The notes below the pieces were generated by a model, which did no database searches, was not told where the DNA came from, and saw nothing but the letters and a program-made list of their open reading frames with translations. From NCBI GenBank assembly GCA_030835345.1, contig JAURPH010000008.1, forward strand, positions 23,547 to 87,546: 64,000 nucleotides of DNA. The letters run 5' to 3'. Position numbers and translations under genes: made by a program. Below, one piece after another: positions 8,404 to 19,800 of this stretch. Within the stretch, counting starts at the first letter, position 1, and every line of letters begins with the position of its first letter. This DNA is from Thermodesulfobacteriota bacterium. GTDB lineage: Bacteria > Desulfobacterota_D > UBA1144.

Positions 8404-9862
8404 ATGTATCCTTTATAGCCTTGAGCATTGCTCCCGATTTATTTATTGTTTCTTTTAATTCCATTTTGGGCTTGGAATCAGCTACAATTCCTGCACCAGC
8501 CTGAAAGTATAAATCATCCTTATTCATATAGAATGATCTTATTGTTATACTCATATCCATATTTCCTGAAAAGCCTATATAGCCAACGGATCCGCCATAA
8601 GGTCCTCTTCTATTAGGCTCAAGTTCATTTATTATTTGCATTGCTCTTATTTTTGGTGCACCAGATAGTGTTCCGGCTGGAAAACATGCTTTAAACACAT
8701 CAATTGAATTAAACTTGTTATTTAATTTCCCTTTCACATTAGAGACTATATGCATAACATGTGAATATTTTTCAATAGTCATAAAGTCAGTAACTTTTAC
8801 TGTCCCAGTATTACAAACTTTACTAATGTCGTTTCTTGAAAGATCCACGAGCATAATATGTTCAGCTTTTTCCTTAGGGTCAGATAGCAGCTCCAATTCT
8901 AATTTCTTGTCTTCTTTTATATTTTTACCCCTAGGCCTAGTTCCAGCTATTGGCCTGGTTTCTACAATATTATTTTCAACTCTAACTAAAACCTCAGGTG
9001 AAGCACCTATTATATAAGTATCTTTATTTTTAATGAAAAACATGTAGGGTGATGGGTTAAGTTTTCTCAAAGAAAAATACAAATCAATAGGGTTATGTTT
9101 ATATTTTGTTTTCCATCTTTGTGATATTACAGCTTGAATCACATCTCCTTTGAGCACATAATCTTTAATTTTTTTAACATTTTTTTCAAAATCTATAGGT
9201 TTAAAATTCGATTTTATTTTATTCTTATTATTACTAAACTTAGTTAATGTATTGGTATCTGATTCTATATTGAGTTTCTTTTCAATAAGCTCAATCTTTT
9301 TTATTGCTTTTAAATAAAGGTTAGTCAAATCATTTTTTTTGTTTACTTCAACATTTACAACGACCTTTGCACTCTTTTTTAAGTTGTCAAAAATAACTAA
9401 AGAATCAGAAAACATAAAATTACAATCTGGGAAATTGGTGTCATCTTTTGTAAATCTAGGAATTCTTTCTATTTGTGAAATTATTTCATAAGAAAAAAAA
9501 CCAACAAATCCACCATAAAATCTAGGTAATGTTTTTAATTTTACAGGTTTATATTTTTTTATTATTTTCTTTAATTCATCAAATGGACAACCAGTAATTT
9601 GTTTTGATTTATTTGTTCCCGATATTTTAATTTTATTTTTAAATGATGAAAATATATATTTTGGATTAAATCCCATGAAACTATAGCGAGACCATTTTTT
9701 TGGACCTTCATAGCTTTCTAAAAGGTAAATATTTTCTTCGTTCTGTATTTTTTTAAGAAACATAGAGGGATTTTCTACATCAATTTTGATTTTTTTGTAT
9801 ACAGGAATTAAATTTCCTTTGCTTGATAGCCTTTTAAAGTTTTCTAAAGAAGGTAAAATCAT
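8390..9862 (-). CDS. trpE: Anthranilate synthase component I
   Basis: Chorismate-utilising enzyme that makes anthranilate, the first step of tryptophan synthesis. The N-terminal Trp-sensing region has LLESYEG, the usual feedback-inhibition element. The catalytic half carries GDVIQAVISQRW, PSPYMFFI, GTRPRGKN and FPAGTLSGAPK. The longest frame starts at 9886, but I place the start at the ATG at 9862 (490 residues, MILPSLENF), which matches the usual TrpE N-terminus and lies just downstream of a strong sigma-70 promoter that would cut through the longer version. Neither start has a Shine-Dalgarno. trpG overlaps downstream. The PabB alternative is less likely given LLES and GNLIPVYKKI. Confidence 0.92.
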   Translation of the reverse strand: MILPSLENFKRLSSKGNLIPVYKKIKIDVENPSMFLKKIQNEENIYLLESYEGPKKWSRYSFMGFNPKYIFSSFKNKIKISGTNKSKQITGCPFDELKKIIKKYKPVKLKTLPRFYGGFVGFFSYEIISQIERIPRFTKDDTNFPDCNFMFSDSLVIFDNLKKSAKVVVNVEVNKKNDLTNLYLKAIKKIELIEKKLNIESDTNTLTKFSNNKNKIKSNFKPIDFEKNVKKIKDYVLKGDVIQAVISQRWKTKYKHNPIDLYFSLRKLNPSPYMFFIKNKDTYIIGASPEVLVRVENNIVETRPIAGTRPRGKNIKEDKKLELELLSDPKEKAEHIMLVDLSRNDISKVCNTGTVKVTDFMTIEKYSHVMHIVSNVKGKLNNKFNSIDVFKACFPAGTLSGAPKIRAMQIINELEPNRRGPYGGSVGYIGFSGNMDMSITIRSFYMNKDDLYFQAGAGIVADSKPKMELKETINKSGAMLKAIKDTYGKK

Positions 9863-9870
9863 GTAAGTTG

Positions 9871-9899
9871 AATATATTATTTGCATAAACTTTTGTCAA
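9871..9899 (-). promoter_or_regulatory. Sigma-70 promoter of trpE
   Basis: On the minus strand TTGACA (9899-9894), a 17-nt spacer and TATATT (9876-9871) form a near-consensus promoter. Only 8 nt separate the -10 from the ATG at 9862, so transcription should begin at or within 1-3 nt of the start codon and give a leaderless or nearly leaderless trpE mRNA. The alternative upstream ATG at 9886 lies inside the spacer. Confidence 0.6.
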
Positions 9900-9921
9900 A
9901 ATTTATTTAATCTTTTCAATT

Positions 9922-11298
9922 ATGAATGAGAAAATTTTTAGAGAATATGATATAAGAGGCATTGCTGAAAATGATTTAAACGACCATTCAGTTATGCAAA
10001 TTTCTTTAGCTTTTGGAACCTTGGCTTTAAGGAAAGATGTAAAAAAAATAGCGATTGGAAGAGATTGTAGGCCTTCATCAACACGCATTTTCGATATATT
10101 TAAAAATGGAATTATATCTTTAGGAATTGATGTTATAGATTTGGGAATTATAACAACACCAATTCTATATTATTCACTATTTAATTTAGATATTGATGGA
10201 GGTGTTATGATAACCGCCAGTCATAACCCCACGGAATATAATGGCTTCAAAGCAGCTATCGGTACTGAGGTTTTATCATCCAGCCAAATCCAAGCATTAA
10301 AAAATATCATATTAGCAAATGATTTTCATCCTAAAGACAAGGATGGCAAATTAACTAAAAATAATATAATTGATAGATACACTGAAGATTTAATAAAGAA
10401 TATTAATATAAGAAAAAACATTAAAGTAGGTGTGGATTGTGCAAATACACCCGTTGGATTGTTTGCAAGAAAAGTTTTTGAATCTGCTGGTTGTGAAACC
10501 TTTCCGCTCTTTGAAAACCCCGATGGTACTTTTCCTAATCATCACCCAGATCCATCAGTAGAAGAGAATTTATCTTCTTTAAAGAATTTAGTTATATCTA
10601 AAAAATTGGATTTAGGAGTTTCTTTTGATGGGGATGCAGACAGAATCGGTATTATTGATGACAAAGGGAATTTGGTTTACTCAGACATTGTTTTAGCAAT
10701 ACTTGCAAAGTCTATTTTACTAGATTTACCTAACTCAAAAATAATTGGAGAAGTTAAATGTTCAAAAGTTTTATTTGATGAAATTAGAAAAAATGGTGGG
10801 ATACCTTTAATGTGGAAGACAGGCCATTCAAACATTAAAAGAAAAATAAAAGAAGAAAAAGCTCCTTTGGCCGGAGAGCTGAGCGGACATATCTTTTTTT
10901 CCGATAAACATTATGGTTATGATGATGCAATTTATGCTGCATTAAGATTTGTAGAAATTTTATCTAATTATGATAATAAATTATCTATTATTTTGCATGA
11001 TATCCCTAAAATGTTCTCAACACCTGAAATTAGGTTGGATTTCCCAGAAGATAGAAAGTTTCAGATTGTTGATGATTTGGCAGATGAACTTAAAAAATTA
11101 AAATCTGAGTACTCTTTAATAAATATTGATGGAATTAGGATTGAAAATTTAAATAGTTGGGGGTTAGTTAGAGCTTCAAATACACAGCCAGCTCTTAGCA
11201 TAAGATTTGAGAGTAATTCAGAAGAATCTTTAGAAAAAATTAAAAATGAAGTTTTAAATTTATTGGAAAAGGTATCAGGTATAAAATGCAAATTTTAG
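9922..11298 (+). CDS. Phosphomannomutase/phosphoglucomutase
   Basis: Alpha-D-phosphohexomutase of 458 residues, interconverting hexose 1- and 6-phosphates for surface sugar precursors. The four-domain signatures are in order: REYDIRG near the N-terminus, phosphoserine loop TASHNP (Ser100), metal loop DGDADR (236-241), sugar-binding GELSGH (318-323), and the C-terminal phosphate-binding region RASNTQPALSIRFES. The motif set fits the bifunctional AlgC/ManB type rather than GlmM. It is divergent from trpE across 59 nt; a weaker candidate promoter, TTGCAT-17 nt-TATTTA (9881-9909), could serve it. It overlaps the next gene by 13 nt, so the two are probably co-translated. Confidence 0.9.
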   Translation: MNEKIFREYDIRGIAENDLNDHSVMQISLAFGTLALRKDVKKIAIGRDCRPSSTRIFDIFKNGIISLGIDVIDLGIITTPILYYSLFNLDIDGGVMITASHNPTEYNGFKAAIGTEVLSSSQIQALKNIILANDFHPKDKDGKLTKNNIIDRYTEDLIKNINIRKNIKVGVDCANTPVGLFARKVFESAGCETFPLFENPDGTFPNHHPDPSVEENLSSLKNLVISKKLDLGVSFDGDADRIGIIDDKGNLVYSDIVLAILAKSILLDLPNSKIIGEVKCSKVLFDEIRKNGGIPLMWKTGHSNIKRKIKEEKAPLAGELSGHIFFSDKHYGYDDAIYAALRFVEILSNYDNKLSIILHDIPKMFSTPEIRLDFPEDRKFQIVDDLADELKKLKSEYSLINIDGIRIENLNSWGLVRASNTQPALSIRFESNSEESLEKIKNEVLNLLEKVSGIKCKF

Positions 11299-12278
11299 AT
11301 TGGGAAAACAAAACAGGTGTTCATTGTGGTTCTGTAGCCATACAAAATGTTATAAATTATTATGGTGTTGATTATCCTGAAGAGATGTGTTTTGGCTTAG
11401 GAGCAGGGTTAGGTTTTTTTTATAATAAATTATCTAAATCTTTCCCTTCAGAGGTCATTCATCTTCGTGCTCCAGATATGGAGCCTAATTTTTTCTCCAA
11501 AAATAATAAATATTATAAATGGCTAAACGAGTCATCAGCTAAAGAAGCAGAGAGAAAACTCATACAATGTTTGGATAATTTGCAACCAGTATTTCTCCAA
11601 ACAGATTTGTTTTATTTAAAATATTATAATTCTAAAATACATTTTCCTGGACATGTTGTAGTGTGTGTGGGATACGATGATGTTAAGAAAAATTTTATTT
11701 TATCTGATACTAATTTTAAGGATTTAAAAGAAGTTTCATACAAAGACTTGGATTTATCAAGATCTTCTCAGGCTGAGCCTTATCCTCTGAAATATAATTG
11801 GTTCACTATTGATTCATTTGTTCCTTTTAAAAATATTAATCATTTAATTCAGGAAGCAATAAAATTGAATTCTAAGAATTTCTTAAATGGCCAGAACAGT
11901 TTAAGAGGGACTAGTTCAGTATTTTCAATTTTAGATTGGGTTAAAAATTTAGAAAATTGGAATAGTTTAAAAGATGCATCTAACGCTTATAGATTTGCTT
12001 ACCAAATAATAGCTAGACGAGGATCTAAGGGTGGTGGCTTTAGGTGTATATATTCTGATTTTTTAAAGATTGCAGAGAAGAAGTCTTTTAAAATTAAAAA
12101 TTTGGGCTTGTATAATCTAATGCTTTCTTTAGCGACCGAGTGGGAAATACTAGCTTATCTTTTAAAAGAACTATCTGTGAAGCACGAGTATAAAATTGGG
12201 AAAAAAGTTATTGATTTAGTGCATGATTTATACTCTGAAGAACTTAAATATCACCTTTTGGTTAATGATCAATTGTAA
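11286..12278 (+). CDS. BtrH-type N-terminal domain protein (DUF4872-like)
   Basis: 330 residues resembling the butirosin biosynthesis protein H (BtrH) N-terminal family. The N-terminus has GVHCGSVAIQN (Cys14), then an acyl-enzyme-like fold with GLGAGLGFFY near residue 38. His123 lies in PGHVVVCVGYD and Asp141 in LSDTNF; Cys-His-Asp would form a papain-like triad. BtrH moves an acyl side chain from a carrier protein to an aminoglycoside. The C-terminal half (about 180-330) is helical and fits the DUF4872 portion often found with it. It overlaps the phosphohexomutase by 13 nt. No carrier protein or antibiotic cluster is nearby, so the acceptor is unknown. Family recognition is from memory of motifs. 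Confidence 0.72.
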   Translation: MQILDWENKTGVHCGSVAIQNVINYYGVDYPEEMCFGLGAGLGFFYNKLSKSFPSEVIHLRAPDMEPNFFSKNNKYYKWLNESSAKEAERKLIQCLDNLQPVFLQTDLFYLKYYNSKIHFPGHVVVCVGYDDVKKNFILSDTNFKDLKEVSYKDLDLSRSSQAEPYPLKYNWFTIDSFVPFKNINHLIQEAIKLNSKNFLNGQNSLRGTSSVFSILDWVKNLENWNSLKDASNAYRFAYQIIARRGSKGGGFRCIYSDFLKIAEKKSFKIKNLGLYNLMLSLATEWEILAYLLKELSVKHEYKIGKKVIDLVHDLYSEELKYHLLVNDQL

Positions 12279-12285
12279 ATAGGAT

Positions 12286-12315
12286 AAAAAAAAAGGGGCT
12301 ATATGCCCCTTTTTT
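12286..12315. terminator. Bidirectional Rho-independent terminator
   Basis: Stem AAAAAAGGGGC pairs with GCCCCTTTTTT around a TATAT loop, with GGGGC at 12295-12299 and GCCCC at 12305-12309. A-runs and T-runs on both sides let it work in either direction. It lies between the convergent BtrH-like gene and groEL and is the only convincing intrinsic terminator in the window. Confidence 0.9.
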
Positions 12316-12334
12316 AATAAAGATTTTTATGATT

Positions 12335-14303
<1,969 letters not shown>

Positions 14304-14349
14304 AAAAACCCTCCAATAATTCCATTTTTATTAAAATTTTAATATTTAG

Positions 14350-14377
14350 AAGATAAACACGATACCTACTTTGTCAA
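14350..14377 (-). promoter_or_regulatory. Candidate groESL promoter
   Basis: Minus strand: TTGACA (14377-14372), a 16-nt spacer, TATCTT (14355-14350). Because the -35 is preceded by C (CTTGAC) and the -10 is followed by C, it could also be read as a heat-shock-sigma-like element. The leader would be about 40 nt with GGAGGG near its end. Assigned by consensus match only. Confidence 0.5.
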
Positions 14378-14403
14378 GAAAATAGTATAAACTAAAGGTT
14401 TAG

Positions 14404-16485
14404 ATGGATAATTCAAACATTTTTACATTAATTTCGAAAGATAAATTGAATAAAAATCAAATAGATGCTATTTCTCATAGTTCTGGGCCAGCATTAGTTT
14501 TAGCAGGAGCAGGATCTGGTAAGACAAGAGTCTTAACTCTAAAGATTACTTCATTAATTAAAGATAAGCTTTGTGGGTCAAATCAAATCCTAGGTCTTAC
14601 ATTTACAAATAAAGCAGCTAACGAAATGAAGGCTAGGATAGAAAGAATTCTAGGTTCAAAATTAGATTTTCCATGGGTTGGAACTTTTCACTCTATTTCA
14701 TATAAAATTCTGCGAATCAACAGTGTGATGTTGGGAAGTACATTTAATAGTAGTTTCTCTATATATGATCCATCAGATCAATTAAAATTATTAAAAAAAA
14801 TTATCAAAGATTTAGGTCTTGATAATAATAAATATGATCCATCAAGAATGAGAGGAAAGATTGACTCCTTAAAAAACACTTATTTGTACGACGAATGGGA
14901 GTTTGAAGATGAAAAAGAACTAGAAATTGCTAAAAAATATCAATCAACCCTTGAACAATCAAATTCGATGGACTTTGGGGATCTTATTTTAAAGTTTTAT
15001 GAATTGATGACAAAAAATGAATCTTTTAAAATAAAAATGCAAAATTTATTTAAATATGTATTTGTTGATGAATATCAAGATACTAATGTAATCCAATTTA
15101 AACTTATCAATCTTTTAGCTAGCCCAGAAAAGAATTTATTTGCTGTTGGTGATGAAGATCAATCCATATATGGATGGCGAGGTGCAAATATAGATAATAT
15201 CTTGAATTTTAAAAAATACTTTCCAGAAACTAAAATATACAAATTAGAGCAAAATTATAGATCTACACCGCAAATTTTAAATGTTTCAAACTCATTGATT
15301 ATGAACAATTCTGAACGATTAGAAAAAAAAATGTGGACAAACAATTTAGCTGGATCAATGGTTGACCTTCAAGAATATCCAGACGATCGTGAAGAGGCTA
15401 GATCGATTGCTCATAAAATTTATATTAATAAAAAAAAATATAAATACAAAGATGTAGCAGTTTTTTATCGAACCAATGCTCAAAGTCGTGTTCTTGAAGA
15501 AGAATTTAGAAAGTTGGGGGTTCAATATAGGATTTTTGGAAGTATAAGTTTTTATGAGAGATCTGAAGTTAAGGATTGCCTTTCTTATTTAAAGTTTATT
15601 TCAAATCCTAATGATGAGATAGCTTTTGATCGAATAATAAATATTCCCTCTAGGGGCATAGGGAAAAAGACATTGGAAAAAATTAAAGCTATTTTCCAAA
15701 ATTCTGAAGAAAATTTTTTACAGACACTGGAGACATGTTTAAATTCTAATTTTTTTACAAAGAAAACATTTGTAAGTATTAGCAAATTAGTTGAAGAGAT
15801 TCGCTCTTTTAAACTAAATCTGGTGACTAATAATTCTATTTCTGAAAGTTTTGAATTGTTTTTGAAAAATATCAGTTACTTCGATTTTTTAAATGATGAA
15901 GATCGTCTTGGTAATGTCTCTGAGCTATTAAATTTTATATCCGAGTATGAACAAGGTATAGATAAACCAGATATAAATGAATTTTTAAATTCAATTATGC
16001 TTTCTTCCTCGATTGATCAAATGAATTCAGATTCATCATATGTAACATTAATGACAGTGCACTTAGCAAAGGGTTTAGAGTTTCCATCAGTCTATGTTGT
16101 AGGTCTGGAGGAAGGACTTTTCCCTCATTCAAGGGCTATGTATTCAGTTGGGGAGCTAGAAGAAGAAAGGAGGCTATGTTATGTTGCAATGACAAGAGCT
16201 ATTGATTATCTCCATTTGTCTTATTGTAGACTAAGAAGACAATTCGGTTCAATAATCTACTCTAATTCCTCGCAATTTTTAGATGAAATTTCTTCATGTG
16301 AGGAAGTTAATATTCTAAAAGATGATCAAAAAGATTTGGATGAATCTAATAGAGTGTTCCATTATAAGTTTGGGCAAGGTTATTTAGTAGATTCTAATGT
16401 TGACGAGTATGATGAAGTTGTCATGGTGGAATTTGATAGTGGATACAGAAAGAAAGTTTTTATTGCCGATCTAGAGGAAGTTTAA
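14404..16485 (+). CDS. pcrA: UvrD/PcrA-type DNA helicase
   Basis: Superfamily 1A 3'-5' helicase of 693 residues, for repair and clearing of replication blocks. Motifs: Walker A LAGAGSGKTR (about residues 33-42), motif Ia LTFTNKAANEM, Walker B VDEYQDTN (Asp222, Glu223), motif III DEDQSIYGWRGA, motif IV LEQNYRS, motif V LMTVHLAKGLEF and motif VI YVAMTRA. The C-terminus ends in a small Tudor-like segment (FGQGYLVDSNV...VEFDSGYRK), which in PcrA/UvrD contacts RNA polymerase. This and the length favour PcrA/UvrD over Rep. AAAGG precedes the ATG. It is divergent from groES and followed after 2 nt by the next gene. Confidence 0.9.
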   Translation: MDNSNIFTLISKDKLNKNQIDAISHSSGPALVLAGAGSGKTRVLTLKITSLIKDKLCGSNQILGLTFTNKAANEMKARIERILGSKLDFPWVGTFHSISYKILRINSVMLGSTFNSSFSIYDPSDQLKLLKKIIKDLGLDNNKYDPSRMRGKIDSLKNTYLYDEWEFEDEKELEIAKKYQSTLEQSNSMDFGDLILKFYELMTKNESFKIKMQNLFKYVFVDEYQDTNVIQFKLINLLASPEKNLFAVGDEDQSIYGWRGANIDNILNFKKYFPETKIYKLEQNYRSTPQILNVSNSLIMNNSERLEKKMWTNNLAGSMVDLQEYPDDREEARSIAHKIYINKKKYKYKDVAVFYRTNAQSRVLEEEFRKLGVQYRIFGSISFYERSEVKDCLSYLKFISNPNDEIAFDRIINIPSRGIGKKTLEKIKAIFQNSEENFLQTLETCLNSNFFTKKTFVSISKLVEEIRSFKLNLVTNNSISESFELFLKNISYFDFLNDEDRLGNVSELLNFISEYEQGIDKPDINEFLNSIMLSSSIDQMNSDSSYVTLMTVHLAKGLEFPSVYVVGLEEGLFPHSRAMYSVGELEEERRLCYVAMTRAIDYLHLSYCRLRRQFGSIIYSNSSQFLDEISSCEEVNILKDDQKDLDESNRVFHYKFGQGYLVDSNVDEYDEVVMVEFDSGYRKKVFIADLEEV

Positions 16486-16487
16486 TT

Positions 16488-16817
16488 ATGGCCCAAAAGA
16501 AAAATAGAGATGGGAAAATAATGAGAAAGCATTCTAGGATAAAGCATTTAGATAATTTTTTGAAAAGATATATTGAGCCCTTGGATGATGTTACTTTAAT
16601 CACTCCTGGTGTAATTAAAGTTGGTAAAGGTACTGGAGAGAACTTAAAAATAAGTTGGGGGCGAGAGCTGATTCAAGGTTCCGGGAAGATTGTGGTTGGA
16701 TGTAAGCTTAATGCAACATCTGGAAATTCGAACCAAGAAGTATTTGTCTCAACAAGTAAACCACAAAAAGTAAAGGAACTTCTAATTAGCATTGATCATC
16801 TTAAGAAAAACAATTAA
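16488..16817 (+). CDS. Small basic protein, DUF2103-like
   Basis: A 109-residue protein, basic at the N-terminus (MAQKKNRDGKIMRKHSRIKHL). The pattern HSRIKHLDNFLKR, then ITPGVIKVGKG, then KLNATSGNSNQEVFVSTS, resembles the DUF2103 family as I remember it, whose members are described as predicted metal-binding proteins of unknown function. The only invariant-looking ligands here are His15 and His19, so metal binding is unproven. It sits 2 nt after the helicase gene and its last 17 nt overlap the convergent dnaE. An SUI1/YciH identity was considered and rejected. A role in RNA or DNA binding would be guesswork. Confidence 0.6.
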   Translation: MAQKKNRDGKIMRKHSRIKHLDNFLKRYIEPLDDVTLITPGVIKVGKGTGENLKISWGRELIQGSGKIVVGCKLNATSGNSNQEVFVSTSKPQKVKELLISIDHLKKNN

Positions 16818-19800
16818 TTCCTTTAATTTCTTTTTTTAATTCGTCACAATTATTTATTTTAAAATCCTCAATTGAGATTTTTGCTTTTAAACCATTGTTT
16901 TTAAAAATTATTTCAATCGTAGATTCACCAGGATATTTTTCAAGGATAGACTTTAATTTAGAGGATTCTTCAATTGTAATATCATTTTTCAAATAAACTC
17001 TTAACGGCAATGATAAATTCTTAATTTCTTTTATTGAATCATTCCCGTTAAAACTATTAACAATTAATTTAAAGCTATCATCATTATTTTCTATAGTACC
17101 AGTTATCAGAAGTGGTGTGCCCAATTTTAATTTTCCCTCATGTTTTTCAATTTCATCATTAAATATTAATCCTTCTATGATTCCTGATGTATCTTCAAAG
17201 TTAACAATTGCATATTTTTTTGCATTCCTTTTGGAACTTTTAATATCTAATGATGTAATAAAAGAAGCAATAGTTACAACCGCTTTGTCTTTTAAGTCTT
17301 TAAGTGTACTAATTTTTTTAAAAGCTAGATTTTCAATTTTGTCTTTGACGGCATCCAAAGGATTGACACTTACTGAATATCCCAGAGTTTCGATTTCATA
17401 TTTACTTAAATCAAAAATTGACCATTCTTTTCTTAAATTAATTTCAGGTATCTGATACATTTCTTCATTGCTAAATAATGTTTCTTGATTATCATTTTGT
17501 TTTTTATTATTTACCCCAACATTTGATTGAAGTACCTCTATATTTTCAAATAGAGTCGCCCTATTAAAGCCAAAAGAATCAAGTGCACCGGACTTAATAA
17601 GACTTTCGAGAGTTTTTTTATTCATTTTCCTTGAGTCCATTAAACCTAAAAACTCAAATATATTATCAAATTTATTTTTTTCTTGTCTTAGCTCTTCTAT
17701 ATTTTTAACAATATTGCTGCCTAAATTTTTAATTCCATTTAACCCAAAACTTATTGAATTCTCAAGAGGTGTAAAACCTGATCCACTATCATTAATATTT
17801 GGAGGTAGTATCTTTATATTCATCTCTTTACATTCTCTTATATCGGATACAATTTTTTCAGAATTATTTATCTCAGTAGTCATGAGTGAAGCCATAAATT
17901 CACATGGGTAATATGCTTTAAGGTAAGCAGTTTGAAATGTTATATAGGCATAGGCTGTACTATGACTTTTGTTAAATGAATATTCCGCAAAATTTTCCAT
18001 AGTATCAAATATTTCTTTAGCTAAATTTTCATTAATTTTATTCGATTCAGCACCTTTCAAAAATTTTTCCTTTTGTGCCAACATTTCAGATGCCTTTTTC
18101 TTACCCATAGCTCTTCTTAGCAAATCAGCATCACCTAAAGTAAAACTTGCAAGAACCGATGCTGTTTTCATTATTTGTTCTTGATATACAAATAATCCAT
18201 GAGTTTCTTTTAAAATATCTTCGAGCTCAGGTGTTGGGTATTTTGTTTTAGTTTTTCCATTTTTTCTTAAAATATATTCATCTACCATTCCGCTATCTAA
18301 TGGTCCAGGTCTGTAAAGTGCAAGGAGTGCTACTATATCATCAAACTTATCTGCTTTTAAATTTTTAAGTACATCTTTCATACCACTAGATTCAATTTGA
18401 AAAATTCCTCTGGTAAGCCCTTTTGCTAGTAAGTTGTAAATTTTAGAATCGTTTAAATCGGCTTTGTTTATTTCTTCATCAATTAGCGGATTTTTAATTC
18501 TAATAAATTCTTTAGCTTTTTTTATAACAGTTAAAGTTTTTAAACCTAAGAAATCAAATTTCACAAAACCCAATTCTTCCACAGCATTCATGTCGTATTG
18601 AGTTACAGTTTCATCTTTTGATCCTCTGTACAGAGGAATCATTTTATCTAGAGGTTCATCCGAAATCACTACTCCTGCCGCATGGGTTGATGAATGTCTT
18701 ACAGAGTTCTCGAGTTTCACACTCAAGTTATAAAGTTCAGTAAATGCTGAGTCTTTCTCAACTAATTCTCTAAATTCTTTTACTTTTTTATAACATTCCT
18801 CAAGACTGTAAACTTTCCCTCTAAAGGATGGAATCATATTTGTTAACTTATTTACATCAGCAAATGTAAAGCCTAATACTCTACCAACATCTTTTACTAC
18901 TGCCTTTGAAGACATGGTTCCAAATGTACCAATTTGGGCGACTTTATCCTTCCCGTATTTTGCTGTGACATATTTGATGACTTCATCGCGGCCTTCACCA
19001 CAAAAGTCAATATCTATATCTGGCATGCTAATTCTTTCAGGATTTAGAAAACGCTCAAAAATTAGTCCATGCTTTATTGGATCCACTTCAGTAATATCTA
19101 GAAGGAATGCTACAAGACTTCCCGCTGCACTTCCTCTTCCTGGACCAACTGGGATTCTATTATCTTTGGCATAATTAATAAAGTCAGAGACAACAAGAAA
19201 ATATCCTTCAAAACCCATCTTTTCAATTATATTGATTTCATGATTAATTCTTTCTTTATATAAAGGCTTATCCTTTTTGCTTATAAAGCCATTGTGAATT
19301 TTTTCCTCTAAAGATTTATCACTGATTTCTCTAATTCCATCATAATTAATATCTTCGTCAATTTTTGGTAGCCTATAATCATCAGTTTCAAATTTAATGT
19401 CACATCTCTCAGCAATTAAGATACTATTGTCGATTGACTCTTCATCTCCATCCAGTGCATCCATCATTTCTTGTTTAGATTTTAAATAGAACTCATTTCC
19501 ATTAAATCTAAATCTTTTTTCTTCTTTTACTAAGGCATTTGTTTGAATGCATAGCAAAGTGTCATGTGAATGAAAATCATTCTTAGTTAAATAATGACAA
19601 TCATTTGTAGCGACAACTTTAATATCTAATTTTTCAGCAATTTCTTTTAAAACTTTATTAACTCTTATCTGTTCTTTAAGACAAGTTCCCTGTATTTCAA
19701 TAAAATATCTATCTCCAAGGACATTCTTAAACTCAGAAGCAACTTTTAATGCCTCATCTTTTTTACCTTTTAATATGTTGTGAGAAACTTCACCATTCAA

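Noticed and set aside
8428-9017. Plus-strand open frames inside trpE
   Set aside because: They are antisense to a conserved gene, have no start signals and carry no recognisable motif.
14304-14403. CIRCE element before groES
   Set aside because: No TTAGCACTC-N9-GAGTGCTAA or close variant was found in the 100-nt gap; only a promoter-like TTGACA-16-TATCTT is present.
16488-16817. SUI1/YciH translation initiation factor
   Set aside because: Size and basic character fit loosely, but the GRGGKxVT and GTGG-type motifs of SUI1 are missing.
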